Below, one piece after another: positions 18,422 through 27,603 of a stretch of 41,927 bases of DNA. The position numbers were made by a program, and so were the translations under genes. The DNA is from an uncultured Chloroflexota bacterium (GTDB taxonomy: Bacteria > Chloroflexota > Anaerolineae > Anaerolineales > UBA4823), in NCBI GenBank assembly GCA_903871905.1, contig CAIQIV010000683.1, positions 1 through 41,927 of the forward strand, in the 5' to 3' direction. Below the pieces are notes generated by a model, which saw only the letters and a list, made by a program, of their open reading frames with translations, was not told the DNA's origin and ran no database searches. Every line of letters begins with the position of its first letter. Positions within the stretch are counted from its first letter, which is position 1.

Positions 18422-19342
18422 TCAAGGCCGGGTGATCCCCAGGGAGACAGGCGGTAGGCTCAATATGGCGCGGGCATATTGTGCAATCAATGGCTCAAGC
18501 TGGCTATCTATTGTATCCGGCAGCATGGCAGGTGGTTTGGATGGATCAAATTTGAGCCCTGGCTCCAGGTTGTTCAGTCGCACCCAGGGAACCTTTCCAT
18601 CCACCGCAGCATTCACCAGGTCGATGGCATGGCTCAGGTCGGGTTGGACATGGTCATGTGCCGATTGGATGCGCTGGTAGGGTACATTCAGGCTGGGGAC
18701 GAAGGTCACTGCCTCGCGCTGCGCCCATGCCAGGTCATCACTGCAGGCGGGCAGGCGTTTGTTTTGATTTGTTCCGCAGCCGACCGTGGTATCCCACCGG
18801 TTTGCCGGGCCCTCCCAATCGATCAAAAAGCGCACTGGCAGATCTGGGTAGCGTGCCAGGGCTCCGGAGGCCATGGTGATCCCATAAGAGAAGGAAACTA
18901 TACCCATGCGCTTTGGGTCCATGCCAGGCAGATTTTTTACAGCATTGATGACCGCTGCCAGTCCATCCTGGTGCACGGTTCCATCCTGGTCTTCTTTCCC
19001 GGAACTGCGCCCGCGGCCATCCGGATCAAAGATTATCACCAGGAAACCCTGCTGTGCCAGGTGCTGGGCTTTTTGCCGGCTGCCTGCGCCCAATCCTCCT
19101 GGGACAAGAACCAGCCCGGGCAGGGGCTGATGGTCCCAGCCCTGGGGGTAAAATGCCTGGACGAACAAATGGGCTCCGCTGGTGGGATTGGTGACCCAAC
19201 AGGTATGCTCCTGTCTGTCCAGGGTGCATCCACCTTGCAGCTCCTGGTCAGCCGCCGAGACTGGCTGGGCTGGCAGACCCGTGCCAATTACCAGGAATAC
19301 CAGCAGACAGAGAAACGTTAGCCATGTATGCAGTGTGTTCAT
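18422..19342 (-). CDS. secreted alpha/beta hydrolase (dienelactone hydrolase-like)
   Basis: Signal peptide, LVLVPGGLG, nucleophile-elbow-like SFSYG, IIFDPDGRGRSSG. Confidence 0.8.
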   Translation of the reverse strand: MNTLHTWLTFLCLLVFLVIGTGLPAQPVSAADQELQGGCTLDRQEHTCWVTNPTSGAHLFVQAFYPQGWDHQPLPGLVLVPGGLGAGSRQKAQHLAQQGFLVIIFDPDGRGRSSGKEDQDGTVHQDGLAAVINAVKNLPGMDPKRMGIVSFSYGITMASGALARYPDLPVRFLIDWEGPANRWDTTVGCGTNQNKRLPACSDDLAWAQREAVTFVPSLNVPYQRIQSAHDHVQPDLSHAIDLVNAAVDGKVPWVRLNNLEPGLKFDPSKPPAMLPDTIDSQLEPLIAQYARAILSLPPVSLGITRP

Positions 19343-19469
19343 GTATTCCTCCTGAAGAAATCTAAACCAGGGTGTGATTGCCCAAAGCCTGATAGGGCCT
19401 GTGGCAGGCTTGAGCCAATTTGTGCTGGCTGAAACGATTCTAGCCCTGGGCTGTAATCAACTGATGAAA

Positions 19470-21302
19470 TTATTGTAAAGTGGTGGAAAAGTTTTCCGAA
19501 CTGGACTCCTGCCATTCTGGCAGAATCACGGTAAACCTGGTCCCCTTCCCAATCGTGCTGTCAACCTGGATATCCCCACCCAGTTCGGTCACAATGGATT
19601 TGACGATGAACAACCCCAGGCCACTGCCCTGGATCTCATTTTCTGTGGCATTGCGAGCCCGGTAGAAGCGCATAAATAGGTTCGGTAGATCTTCTGCAGG
19701 GATGCCGATCCCCTCATCTTCTATAATGAGATGGATGCATTGGGGGTGTTTGTTCAATTGGAGCTTGATGTCTCCATTGAGATTGGAGAATTTGATCGCA
19801 TTGGTGAGCAAATTAGTCACCACATCGCTCAGGGCCTGAGTGTCTCCACAGACCAGGGGAAGGTCCGTTTCAATTGATGTTTCTAAGGTGAGATGGTTGG
19901 CGTCAAGATTCGGCTGCAATTTTTCGATAACATTTTGAACGATGGCAGCCAGGTCGATTGGGACTGTAGAAAGTTTATACCGACCGCTTTCGATGCGTCC
20001 CAGGGTTAGCAGACCCTCAACCAGACCCTGCTGGCGCGACAGGCTATCCTTCAGTATTTCCCAGAACCCTCTTGATTCCTCCTCCTGGATTTCCTGGTCA
20101 AGCAGCTGGACCATGATCGATGCGGTGGTGAGAGGAGTACGCAGCTCGTGGGAAGCGCGGTTAACAAAGTCGGTTTTCATCTGTTCCAGGCGGGCGCGTT
20201 CCGTCAGATCTGTGATCACCGCGATAATACTGGTGCTGATAAAGTTTACTTTATGTTGGACTGCGGAAACGAGCACATTTGCCCATTCCCCGTCGGTGCG
20301 CATCAGGCGAGTTTCAAACGTGGCCATCCCCATTTGCTGCACGAGCTGCAACTTGTCATCAAATTCTTCCAGGTCGGAATAATCCTTTAATTTACGCCCG
20401 ATCAGATTTTCGGGGCTGGAGAGCAGCAAATTGGCGAAGGCCGGGTTGACATAGATCAGCACCCCTTCAGTCCCCATGATAGTCAAACCCTGCCCCATGG
20501 CATTCATCACCTGGAGAGCAAAGTCTCTTTCATTCTGCAAGTCCAGCTGGCTTTGTTGTAAAGAGGTCGCCATATTGTTGAAACGGTCTGTCAGCAGGTT
20601 AATTTCATCGTCTGACCACAGGATTCTCTCCACTTCGATGCGGGTGGTCAAATCCCCGGCTTCGACTTGCTCAACACCAGTATTAATCTTAAGCAAGCGT
20701 TTGATGATCATCATACGGGTTGCCAGTAATAATAAGGGGAATACCACGATGATCCAAAGCGCTCCACCAATTCCACTCCAGAAATATTCCCATTGGACTC
20801 GATTTAGAGAAGGCTGGAAATCCATCTCAACCCAAAGTGCTCCGTTGATGTCATGGTATTCAGGGCTGAATGAGGGACCGTGGAGCGGGAGTACGAAAGA
20901 GATATGGGTATTGTTTATGCTTTTTTGTTGGGCCTGGCTTTCAACAGCCTGTGAGATGAGTGGAGAGACCAGTGTTTTTCCGATCTGATACTGGTCATTG
21001 TGGGAAATAATTTTCCCGTGCACATCCGTCACTGCAATAAAAACAACATCTTGCAGCGTGGCGGATTTCTCAACCAGACGGGAGAGCGAGAAATAATCTT
21101 GATCGGTGGTCAGTACACTGGCATTATATACGATCGAATCGGCCAGCGTGCTGACCCGATCCTCTGCGCTTTTATAAATACTGCGGACGGCTCCCAGGTA
21201 GCTTAATACCAGCACCAGGAGCGCGCCAACCAGGCTGGTAAACCCGAAAACCAGGGCTACCTTGGTGCTCAAGGGTTGGAAATTTGTGCGTTCCCGGGTC
21301 AT
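19470..21302 (-). CDS. sensor histidine kinase (TM, extracytoplasmic sensor, HAMP-like, PAS, HisKA, HATPase)
   Basis: ASHELRTPLTTASI H-box, NLLTNAIKFS N-box, DEGIGIPAEDL, GSGLGLFIVKSI. Confidence 0.95.
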   Translation of the reverse strand: MTRERTNFQPLSTKVALVFGFTSLVGALLVLVLSYLGAVRSIYKSAEDRVSTLADSIVYNASVLTTDQDYFSLSRLVEKSATLQDVVFIAVTDVHGKIISHNDQYQIGKTLVSPLISQAVESQAQQKSINNTHISFVLPLHGPSFSPEYHDINGALWVEMDFQPSLNRVQWEYFWSGIGGALWIIVVFPLLLLATRMMIIKRLLKINTGVEQVEAGDLTTRIEVERILWSDDEINLLTDRFNNMATSLQQSQLDLQNERDFALQVMNAMGQGLTIMGTEGVLIYVNPAFANLLLSSPENLIGRKLKDYSDLEEFDDKLQLVQQMGMATFETRLMRTDGEWANVLVSAVQHKVNFISTSIIAVITDLTERARLEQMKTDFVNRASHELRTPLTTASIMVQLLDQEIQEEESRGFWEILKDSLSRQQGLVEGLLTLGRIESGRYKLSTVPIDLAAIVQNVIEKLQPNLDANHLTLETSIETDLPLVCGDTQALSDVVTNLLTNAIKFSNLNGDIKLQLNKHPQCIHLIIEDEGIGIPAEDLPNLFMRFYRARNATENEIQGSGLGLFIVKSIVTELGGDIQVDSTIGKGTRFTVILPEWQESSSENFSTTLQ

Positions 21303-21362
21303 GGGCCAGGTATAGTGAGATGCTACATTAACCAGTGATCTGCTGAGAATTGGATCGAGATT

Positions 21363-22349
21363 TTATTGCGTAGATAGGTCCAGGACAAAGCGCGGCTCCA
21401 GCATTTGGGCAGTATCTGGCAGCGTTTTGATCACTTTTTGGTCAAACAGAAATTGGGCGATCGACTGGGTCACGGCGTAGATATCCTTTCCGCTTTGCTT
21501 CCCAAATAAGTTGGCGTTTGCCTTAAGATCGATGTACTGGATGCCCTGGACGGTGAGGGCAAACTCATCTGCGCTGATCCCCTCTGCTTTTGCCATGCGT
21601 GCATAGGCATCTTGAGGGTTAGATTGCAGATAGTCGACAGCTTCAAAATAGGCTGCCACCACATTTTGCACATCCTCTGGACGCTGTTTGATCACATCTT
21701 TACGAAAATTCATGGTGGTAATGATCATTTCAGGATATTCCTTGCTGGTCACCAGGACTTTACCCTTGACCTGCTGCGCGGTATTGGATAAGAACGGCTC
21801 CCAGGTGACCCCGGCATCAATTTCCCCTTTGACCATGCTGTCCTGGATTTCCCAGGCAGGAATGCTGACAACGGTGACATCGGTTGGCTGCAGTTTGAAG
21901 ATATTGAGGATTTTCAGCAGTGAGAAATGTCCTACGGTGCCGATCTCGACGCCAATTTTTTTACCAATCAAATCCTGGCCCTTAATGATTCCAGGTTGAG
22001 CTACCAGACCATCGCCGCCGTTTGAATAATCAGTCAGTAAAACCACACTCACATTGCTGTTGGCAGCGTAGCTGCGGATAGCATCATCCAGGGTGTGCAT
22101 CCCGGCCTCAACTTTGCCATCGCGTAAAGCGTCGATCGAATCGCTGTAAGCAGAAAAGCGCTTAATGATTACTTGAACACCATGTTTTTCATACAGTCCA
22201 AGTTGGGCAGCGAGCTCAGCGGGCTCTACTCCGGGCCAGTTCGAGATGGCAATCGTAATAGGCGTTTTTGGTGAACCACACCCTACTGATATCGAGAGGA
22301 CCGAGAGAGTGATCAGCAGACATAAGGAGGAACGAATTTTATTTTTCAT
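21363..22349 (-). CDS. ABC-type substrate-binding lipoprotein, NitT/TauT (SsuA/THI5-like) family
   Basis: Lipobox ISVGC; ISNWPGVEPAELAAQLGLYEKHGVQVIIKRFSAYSDSIDALRDGKVEAGMHTLDD. Confidence 0.9.
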   Translation of the reverse strand: MKNKIRSSLCLLITLSVLSISVGCGSPKTPITIAISNWPGVEPAELAAQLGLYEKHGVQVIIKRFSAYSDSIDALRDGKVEAGMHTLDDAIRSYAANSNVSVVLLTDYSNGGDGLVAQPGIIKGQDLIGKKIGVEIGTVGHFSLLKILNIFKLQPTDVTVVSIPAWEIQDSMVKGEIDAGVTWEPFLSNTAQQVKGKVLVTSKEYPEMIITTMNFRKDVIKQRPEDVQNVVAAYFEAVDYLQSNPQDAYARMAKAEGISADEFALTVQGIQYIDLKANANLFGKQSGKDIYAVTQSIAQFLFDQKVIKTLPDTAQMLEPRFVLDLSTQ

Positions 22350-22456
22350 ATATCTCTTTTAAGTTGCGCTAACATGATGCAGTATTGGCGAAATCCTTTA
22401 TCCAAAAATGATGCAGGAGCCTTTTCATATATTCACTATTTCAATAAAAAAACTTA

Positions 22457-22485
22457 TTGACACCCGTTTGCAAAAAAAATTATAC
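22457..22485 (+). promoter_or_regulatory. sigma70-type promoter TTGACA-N17-TTATAC
   Basis: TTGACA 22457-22462 and TTATAC 22480-22485, in the divergent intergenic region upstream of the GAF-SpoIIE gene. Confidence 0.55.
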
Positions 22486-22658
22486 CTCGTAATGAATATA
22501 TGTTATATCGTGATGGGAAAAGGAACGAGAAATTAATCTGTTTGAAATATCACGATGCCAGCTTGCTCAAACACCCTGTCCGTGGGATAATCATTTCATT
22601 CTCAGGATCCAAAGAGATGGTGCATTACCCAGACATAAAACGGGTGACTTGACTTATT

Positions 22659-23918
22659 ATGGATATGCCCAACCCACCCTCTGGCGACCGTCTGGCGCTG
22701 CTTTACCAGCTTGCCCGTAATTTCAATTCGTCTTTGGACATGGACGAAGTATTGAACCTGGTTATTGACGAAGTGCTGGTTGCCACCCGTGGTGAGCGGG
22801 GCTTTGTGATGCTTTTCGCACAGGAAGGGGTTTTGGAATTTCGGGTGGCGCGGGGAATCGAACAGCAAATCATTGATCACCCGGAATTTGAGGTCTCCCG
22901 CAGCATTATTGAGCGCGTGGCTGAATCGGGACAACCCATTCTTACCAATGATGCCCAAACCGATTTACGGTTTAAGGCGCGCAACAGTGTGCTGTTGTTA
23001 GGCTTACGCTCGATTTTGTGCGTGCCTCTCCGCCAGCGAGACCATATACTGGGGGTGATTTATGTGGATAATCGTCTGCAATCCGGGATTTTTACCCTCT
23101 CAGATCTGGAACTGCTCAATGCGATTGCCTCGAATGCGGCGATTGCGATTGAGAATGCACGTTTATACCAGGTGGCGGTTGAAAAGGGTCGACTGGAAAA
23201 AGAACTGCAGCTGGCGCTCCAGGTTCAGGTTTCGATGTTACCGCAAAACCTGCCTGCAGTTCCTGGCTGGGAGTTCATTGCTCATTGGTTACCGGCGAGG
23301 ACGGTTGCTGGCGATTATTACGATGTCTTTCCATTGGATGCAAACCGGTATGGGTTGGTGATAGCAGATGTGACCGATAAGGGCATGCCGGCAGCCCTAT
23401 TCATGGCACAGACCCGCAGCACCCTGCGCGCGAGTGTGAATGGCATCCAGCCACCTGCTGAGCAGATTGCCCGCATCAATCGCTTGATCTGCTCTGATAC
23501 TGCCAATGGGATGTTCGTTACACTTTTTTTTGCCATGCTGGATATTACCTCCGGTGAGATGGTGTATGTAAATGCAGGGCACAACCCTCCTTTCTTCTAC
23601 ACCAGTCGAGAAGACAGGTTTTACAAGCTGGTGCGAACGGGTATGTTGATGGGGGTAGATGAATCCGCCACATACGAACAATATGGAATAATGCTCAACC
23701 CTGGTGATTTCCTGTTGTTGTATACCGATGGGATCACGGAAGCAACTGATCTCCAGACGCGTGAGTTTGGCGTTGAGCGATTGATGCAGGCCTTGAACCA
23801 GAACCGGCGGATGCCCCTGGCTGAAATTGTCAAAGAGCTGCTCAATTCACTGCAGCGTTTTACCGGAACTGCTCCGTTGCTGGACGATGTAACGGTCCTG
23901 GGGGTGCGCCGGTCATGA
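22659..23918 (+). CDS. GAF domain - SpoIIE/RsbU-type PP2C serine phosphatase
   Basis: GAF domain followed by ARTVAGDYYDVFPLDANRYGLVIADVTDKGMPAALFMA, NAGHNPPFF, LLLYTDGITEATD, DDVTVL. Confidence 0.93.
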   Translation: MDMPNPPSGDRLALLYQLARNFNSSLDMDEVLNLVIDEVLVATRGERGFVMLFAQEGVLEFRVARGIEQQIIDHPEFEVSRSIIERVAESGQPILTNDAQTDLRFKARNSVLLLGLRSILCVPLRQRDHILGVIYVDNRLQSGIFTLSDLELLNAIASNAAIAIENARLYQVAVEKGRLEKELQLALQVQVSMLPQNLPAVPGWEFIAHWLPARTVAGDYYDVFPLDANRYGLVIADVTDKGMPAALFMAQTRSTLRASVNGIQPPAEQIARINRLICSDTANGMFVTLFFAMLDITSGEMVYVNAGHNPPFFYTSREDRFYKLVRTGMLMGVDESATYEQYGIMLNPGDFLLLYTDGITEATDLQTREFGVERLMQALNQNRRMPLAEIVKELLNSLQRFTGTAPLLDDVTVLGVRRS

Positions 23919-24000
23919 ATCAGGGCCACATTTCGTAATGTAATTTTGCCTTTGCCTATATCTTGAGTTTATCCTTCAGAGAAAGTTTCGGGAACTTATT

Positions 24001-27000
24001 ATGAATATCTCATCTCCCTACCCATTTGAATTTCATGTTTCACGCCAGGCGCGCGATCGCTACCAGTTTGATGATGCTCTTTTTGCCTCAAACGGCAATG
24101 TTGTTTTTGCCAACTTTCATGCTGCCCGTCTCTTTGCACAGAAAATGAACGCGCGTCGCAACCTGGTAGACTTTCCTGAGCAGGCGATGCGCGCCGGGCA
24201 GATCAACGCTATGGGATTATTGGATGAGATTCTGCACCTGGTGCTGCACTCATATCGTCAAGAGCGTTCCCCAGACGTGACAGAACAGGCATTAGAGTGG
24301 CTCTCTGAGCGGTTAGGTGCCGACATTGTAGATAAAATGCTGCGCCAATTCGTCAGCGATTTTCCTCCTTCACTGGTTTACCGGCATGAGCTTTCTGTAG
24401 ATGATTACCTGGCTGGCATTTCAACCTTGCCTGGCAGAGGGGGGATACCCAACCGAGAAATTGTCCTGGAAGAAATCCTGATGCTCTGGTTGGCGAATAT
24501 GAACCCTGCACTTGCCCCTTACCTGGAGCTTTTTGATGACTCAGCGCTGGAGAAGGATACAGTGTATCCTCAGATTGTTGCCGGGCTGCGCGATTTCTTT
24601 ATGACCCAACCCTTTTTTGGCCCTGAGCATCAGAACCTGGTTGAGATGCTGCGCAGCCCGGCGGTGAGCGTGCCTCATTCGCTGGATGGCCAGCTGGAAT
24701 ATATCCGCACGCATTGGTCTCCAATGCTGGGGAAAAATTTATTCCGCCTGCTCAGCAGCCTGGATCTGATTCGAGAAGAGCATAAGGTAATTTTCCCAGG
24801 CCCGGGACCGGCGCGGGTTGTGGACTTTCACGGCCTGGAAGTTGAGGCTGAGAACTTCAGCCCGGACCGGGAATGGATGCCCAACCTGGTGTTGATTGCT
24901 AAGAATGCCTATGTCTGGTTGGATCAGCTTTCCAAGAAATATCGTCTGCCGATTTCGCGCCTGGATGAGATCCCGGATGAAGAATTGGAAGCATTGGAAC
25001 GCTGGGGATTCACTGGACTGTGGCTGATCGGCTTGTGGGAGCGCAGCACTGCGTCTCGGACCATCAAGCAGATGCGCGGAAACCCGGATGCGGTCGCCTC
25101 GGCTTATTCCTTGTTTGAATATGAAGTTGCAGCTGACCTGGGTGGGGACGAGGCTTATCGCGCACTGCGAGACCAGGCCTGGCGGCATGGCATCCGCCTG
25201 GCATCTGATATGGTGCCCAATCACATGGGTATCGATTCACGTTGGGTTATTGAGCATCCAGACTGGTTCATCTCTCTGGATTACAGCCCATTTCCGTCTT
25301 ATACCTTCAATGGCCCTAATCTTTCATGGGACAACCGCGTAGGACTGTTCATTGAAGACCATTATTTTGATAACAGTGATGCTGCGGTTGTGTTTAAACG
25401 AGTGGACTTTTGGACGGGAAGTGAGAAGTACGTCTATCATGGGAATGATGGGACCACCATGCCCTGGAATGATACAGCGCAGCTAAACTACTTGCTGCCA
25501 GAAGTACGTGAAGCGGTTATCCAAACCATCTTGCATGTGGCCAGGAAGTTCCCTATCATCCGTTTTGATGCTGCCATGACCCTGGCAAAGCGCCATTACC
25601 AACGACTGTGGTTCCCGGAACCAGGCAGCGGTGGGGATATTCCCTCGCGTGCTGAGCATGGCATGACAAAGGGCCAGTTCGATGCGGCTTTTCCAGAGGA
25701 ATTCTGGCGGCAGGTGGTGGACCGCCTGGCCGAGGAAGCCCCGGATACCCTGCTCCTGGCCGAGGCCTTCTGGTTGATGGAAGGTTATTTTGTCCGCACC
25801 CTGGGTATGCATCGTGTCTATAACAGCGCCTTCATGAACATGATGCGCGATGAGAAGAACCAGGAATATCGCCTGGTGATAAAAAACACGCTCGAATTTG
25901 ATCCGGAAATTCTCAAGCGCTATGTGAATTTCATGAATAACCCTGATGAGCGCACCGCGGTTGACCAGTTTGGCAAGGGGGATAAGTATTTCGGGATTTG
26001 CATCATGATGGCTACCCTGCCAGGGCTGCCGATGTTTGGCCATGGGCAGATCGAGGGTTTCACCGAGAAATATGGTATGGAATATCACCGTGCGTATTGG
26101 GATGAGCATCCGGATGGCTACCTGGTCGATCGACACGAACGCGATGTTTTTCCACTGCTGCGCAGGCGCCGTCTGTTTGCTGAGGTGGAGAATTTCTTGA
26201 TGTATGATTTCTATATCCCAGGCGGGGTAAACGAAGATGTGTTTGCATATTCGAACCGATCTGGGAAAGAAATCAGCCTGGTGTTGTTCCACAACCGCTA
26301 TGCTGAAACGCACGGCTGGATCCACACCTCGGCGGCCTTCATGGTTAAATCTGTCCAGGGCGAGGAGCGAGCCCTGGAGCAGAGCTCCCTGGCCCAGGGG
26401 CTGGCATTGGATAACGACCCGCAAATGTTTGTGATTTTCCGCGATCAGATTGCCGGCCTGGAATATCTTCGCAACTGCCGGGATGTCCATGAGAGAGGGC
26501 TTTCCTTTGACCTGGGGGCATACCAGACTTGTGTGTTCATGGATTTCCACCAGGTTCAGGACAATGAGTGGCACCAGTATGCTGACCTGGCAGATTATCT
26601 GGCTGGGCGTGGCGTTCCCAGCCTGGAGGAAGCGCTGAGGGAAATCTTCCTGCGGCCTTTGTTGAGTGCATTCCGTGAGCTGGTGAATGGCGGCATGTGG
26701 AAATGGATGCTGGAAAACCGGTCGGGGGTGGAGGGGATCCCGTCACCTGAACTTGATCAGGTACTGGAAGATGTTGAGCAGAAAAGCGTTAATCTTCTTA
26801 GCCAGATCAAGGTATTGACAGAGGGGGACAGCGATGAAAAGGTGATCGCGGGTGATATGCGCTGCGAGCTGGAAGTGCTGCTTGCCTTGACGGGATGGGT
26901 TTCCCGGTTGTCGGCCCATTCAGATCCAGAGCTAGGTGAGGCCTTCACTTACTTATTGGACGGTCCGCGCGGCATTCCCGTAGGAAGCGCCGATCCGATG

Positions 27001-27603
27001 CTGTGGGGTACTTTGCTCGGCTGGCTGTTCACCCATCGATTGGGCCAGGTACTCGATCCGGATGAAGTTCGCTATCCTGAGCACAGCCGTTCCTGGATCG
27101 ATGAATGGCTGCTGGGCAAGCTGATCAGTGCGACGATCAAGGAACTTGGGGCAGACGATGGTAAGGCAGGGCGATCCCTGGCAATGATCAAACTGCTGTG
27201 CACTCACCTGGCGCTCTTTCACTTTCCTGAAGAGTCGTCCATGTCGACGGCTTTGCTCCTCCAGACCTGGTTAGGTGAGGCGGATGTCCAGATATTTATT
27301 AGCATCAACCGGCATAAAGGCATTCTCTGGTTCAACCAGGAGTCTTTTGAAGACCTGGTCTGGTATATGTATGCATTGAGCAGTGTGGAGATACTGGCAG
27401 AACGGTCATCGCTGGCTGAAGAGGATGCTCCAGGTGCAGATGAAAACGCAGTGCAGCGTCTGCTGCGCGGGTACGCTGTGGTCAAAGAACTGCTTTCTGC
27501 CTTGAAGGCTTCAGATTTCCAGGTGGAAAAACTGCTAAAAAGCCCCAGGCGCAAGATAGCAGCCGGGAAGGAAAAAACATCTGGCCCTGACGGGCAGCCT
27601 TAA
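24001..27603 (+). CDS. large GH13-type alpha-amylase family protein (1200 aa)
   Basis: GH13 regions: DMVPNHMG (I), IIRFDAAMTL (II, nucleophile Asp), LLLAEAFW (III, Glu), FMNNPDE (IV), with long unassigned N- and C-terminal regions. Confidence 0.85.
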   Translation: MNISSPYPFEFHVSRQARDRYQFDDALFASNGNVVFANFHAARLFAQKMNARRNLVDFPEQAMRAGQINAMGLLDEILHLVLHSYRQERSPDVTEQALEWLSERLGADIVDKMLRQFVSDFPPSLVYRHELSVDDYLAGISTLPGRGGIPNREIVLEEILMLWLANMNPALAPYLELFDDSALEKDTVYPQIVAGLRDFFMTQPFFGPEHQNLVEMLRSPAVSVPHSLDGQLEYIRTHWSPMLGKNLFRLLSSLDLIREEHKVIFPGPGPARVVDFHGLEVEAENFSPDREWMPNLVLIAKNAYVWLDQLSKKYRLPISRLDEIPDEELEALERWGFTGLWLIGLWERSTASRTIKQMRGNPDAVASAYSLFEYEVAADLGGDEAYRALRDQAWRHGIRLASDMVPNHMGIDSRWVIEHPDWFISLDYSPFPSYTFNGPNLSWDNRVGLFIEDHYFDNSDAAVVFKRVDFWTGSEKYVYHGNDGTTMPWNDTAQLNYLLPEVREAVIQTILHVARKFPIIRFDAAMTLAKRHYQRLWFPEPGSGGDIPSRAEHGMTKGQFDAAFPEEFWRQVVDRLAEEAPDTLLLAEAFWLMEGYFVRTLGMHRVYNSAFMNMMRDEKNQEYRLVIKNTLEFDPEILKRYVNFMNNPDERTAVDQFGKGDKYFGICIMMATLPGLPMFGHGQIEGFTEKYGMEYHRAYWDEHPDGYLVDRHERDVFPLLRRRRLFAEVENFLMYDFYIPGGVNEDVFAYSNRSGKEISLVLFHNRYAETHGWIHTSAAFMVKSVQGEERALEQSSLAQGLALDNDPQMFVIFRDQIAGLEYLRNCRDVHERGLSFDLGAYQTCVFMDFHQVQDNEWHQYADLADYLAGRGVPSLEEALREIFLRPLLSAFRELVNGGMWKWMLENRSGVEGIPSPELDQVLEDVEQKSVNLLSQIKVLTEGDSDEKVIAGDMRCELEVLLALTGWVSRLSAHSDPELGEAFTYLLDGPRGIPVGSADPMLWGTLLGWLFTHRLGQVLDPDEVRYPEHSRSWIDEWLLGKLISATIKELGADDGKAGRSLAMIKLLCTHLALFHFPEESSMSTALLLQTWLGEADVQIFISINRHKGILWFNQESFEDLVWYMYALSSVEILAERSSLAEEDAPGADENAVQRLLRGYAVVKELLSALKASDFQVEKLLKSPRRKIAAGKEKTSGPDGQP

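Noticed and set aside
18479-19321. 280-aa plus-strand ORF opposite the secreted hydrolase
   Set aside because: The minus-strand hydrolase has signal peptide and catalytic motifs; the plus ORF has none.
22602-22958. 118-aa minus-strand ORF across the GAF-PP2C start
   Set aside because: Overlaps the conserved GAF domain coding frame; no support.
25483-26574. 363-aa minus-strand ORF inside the GH13 gene
   Set aside because: Antisense shadow of a well-supported GH13 coding frame; no recognisable motifs or RBS.
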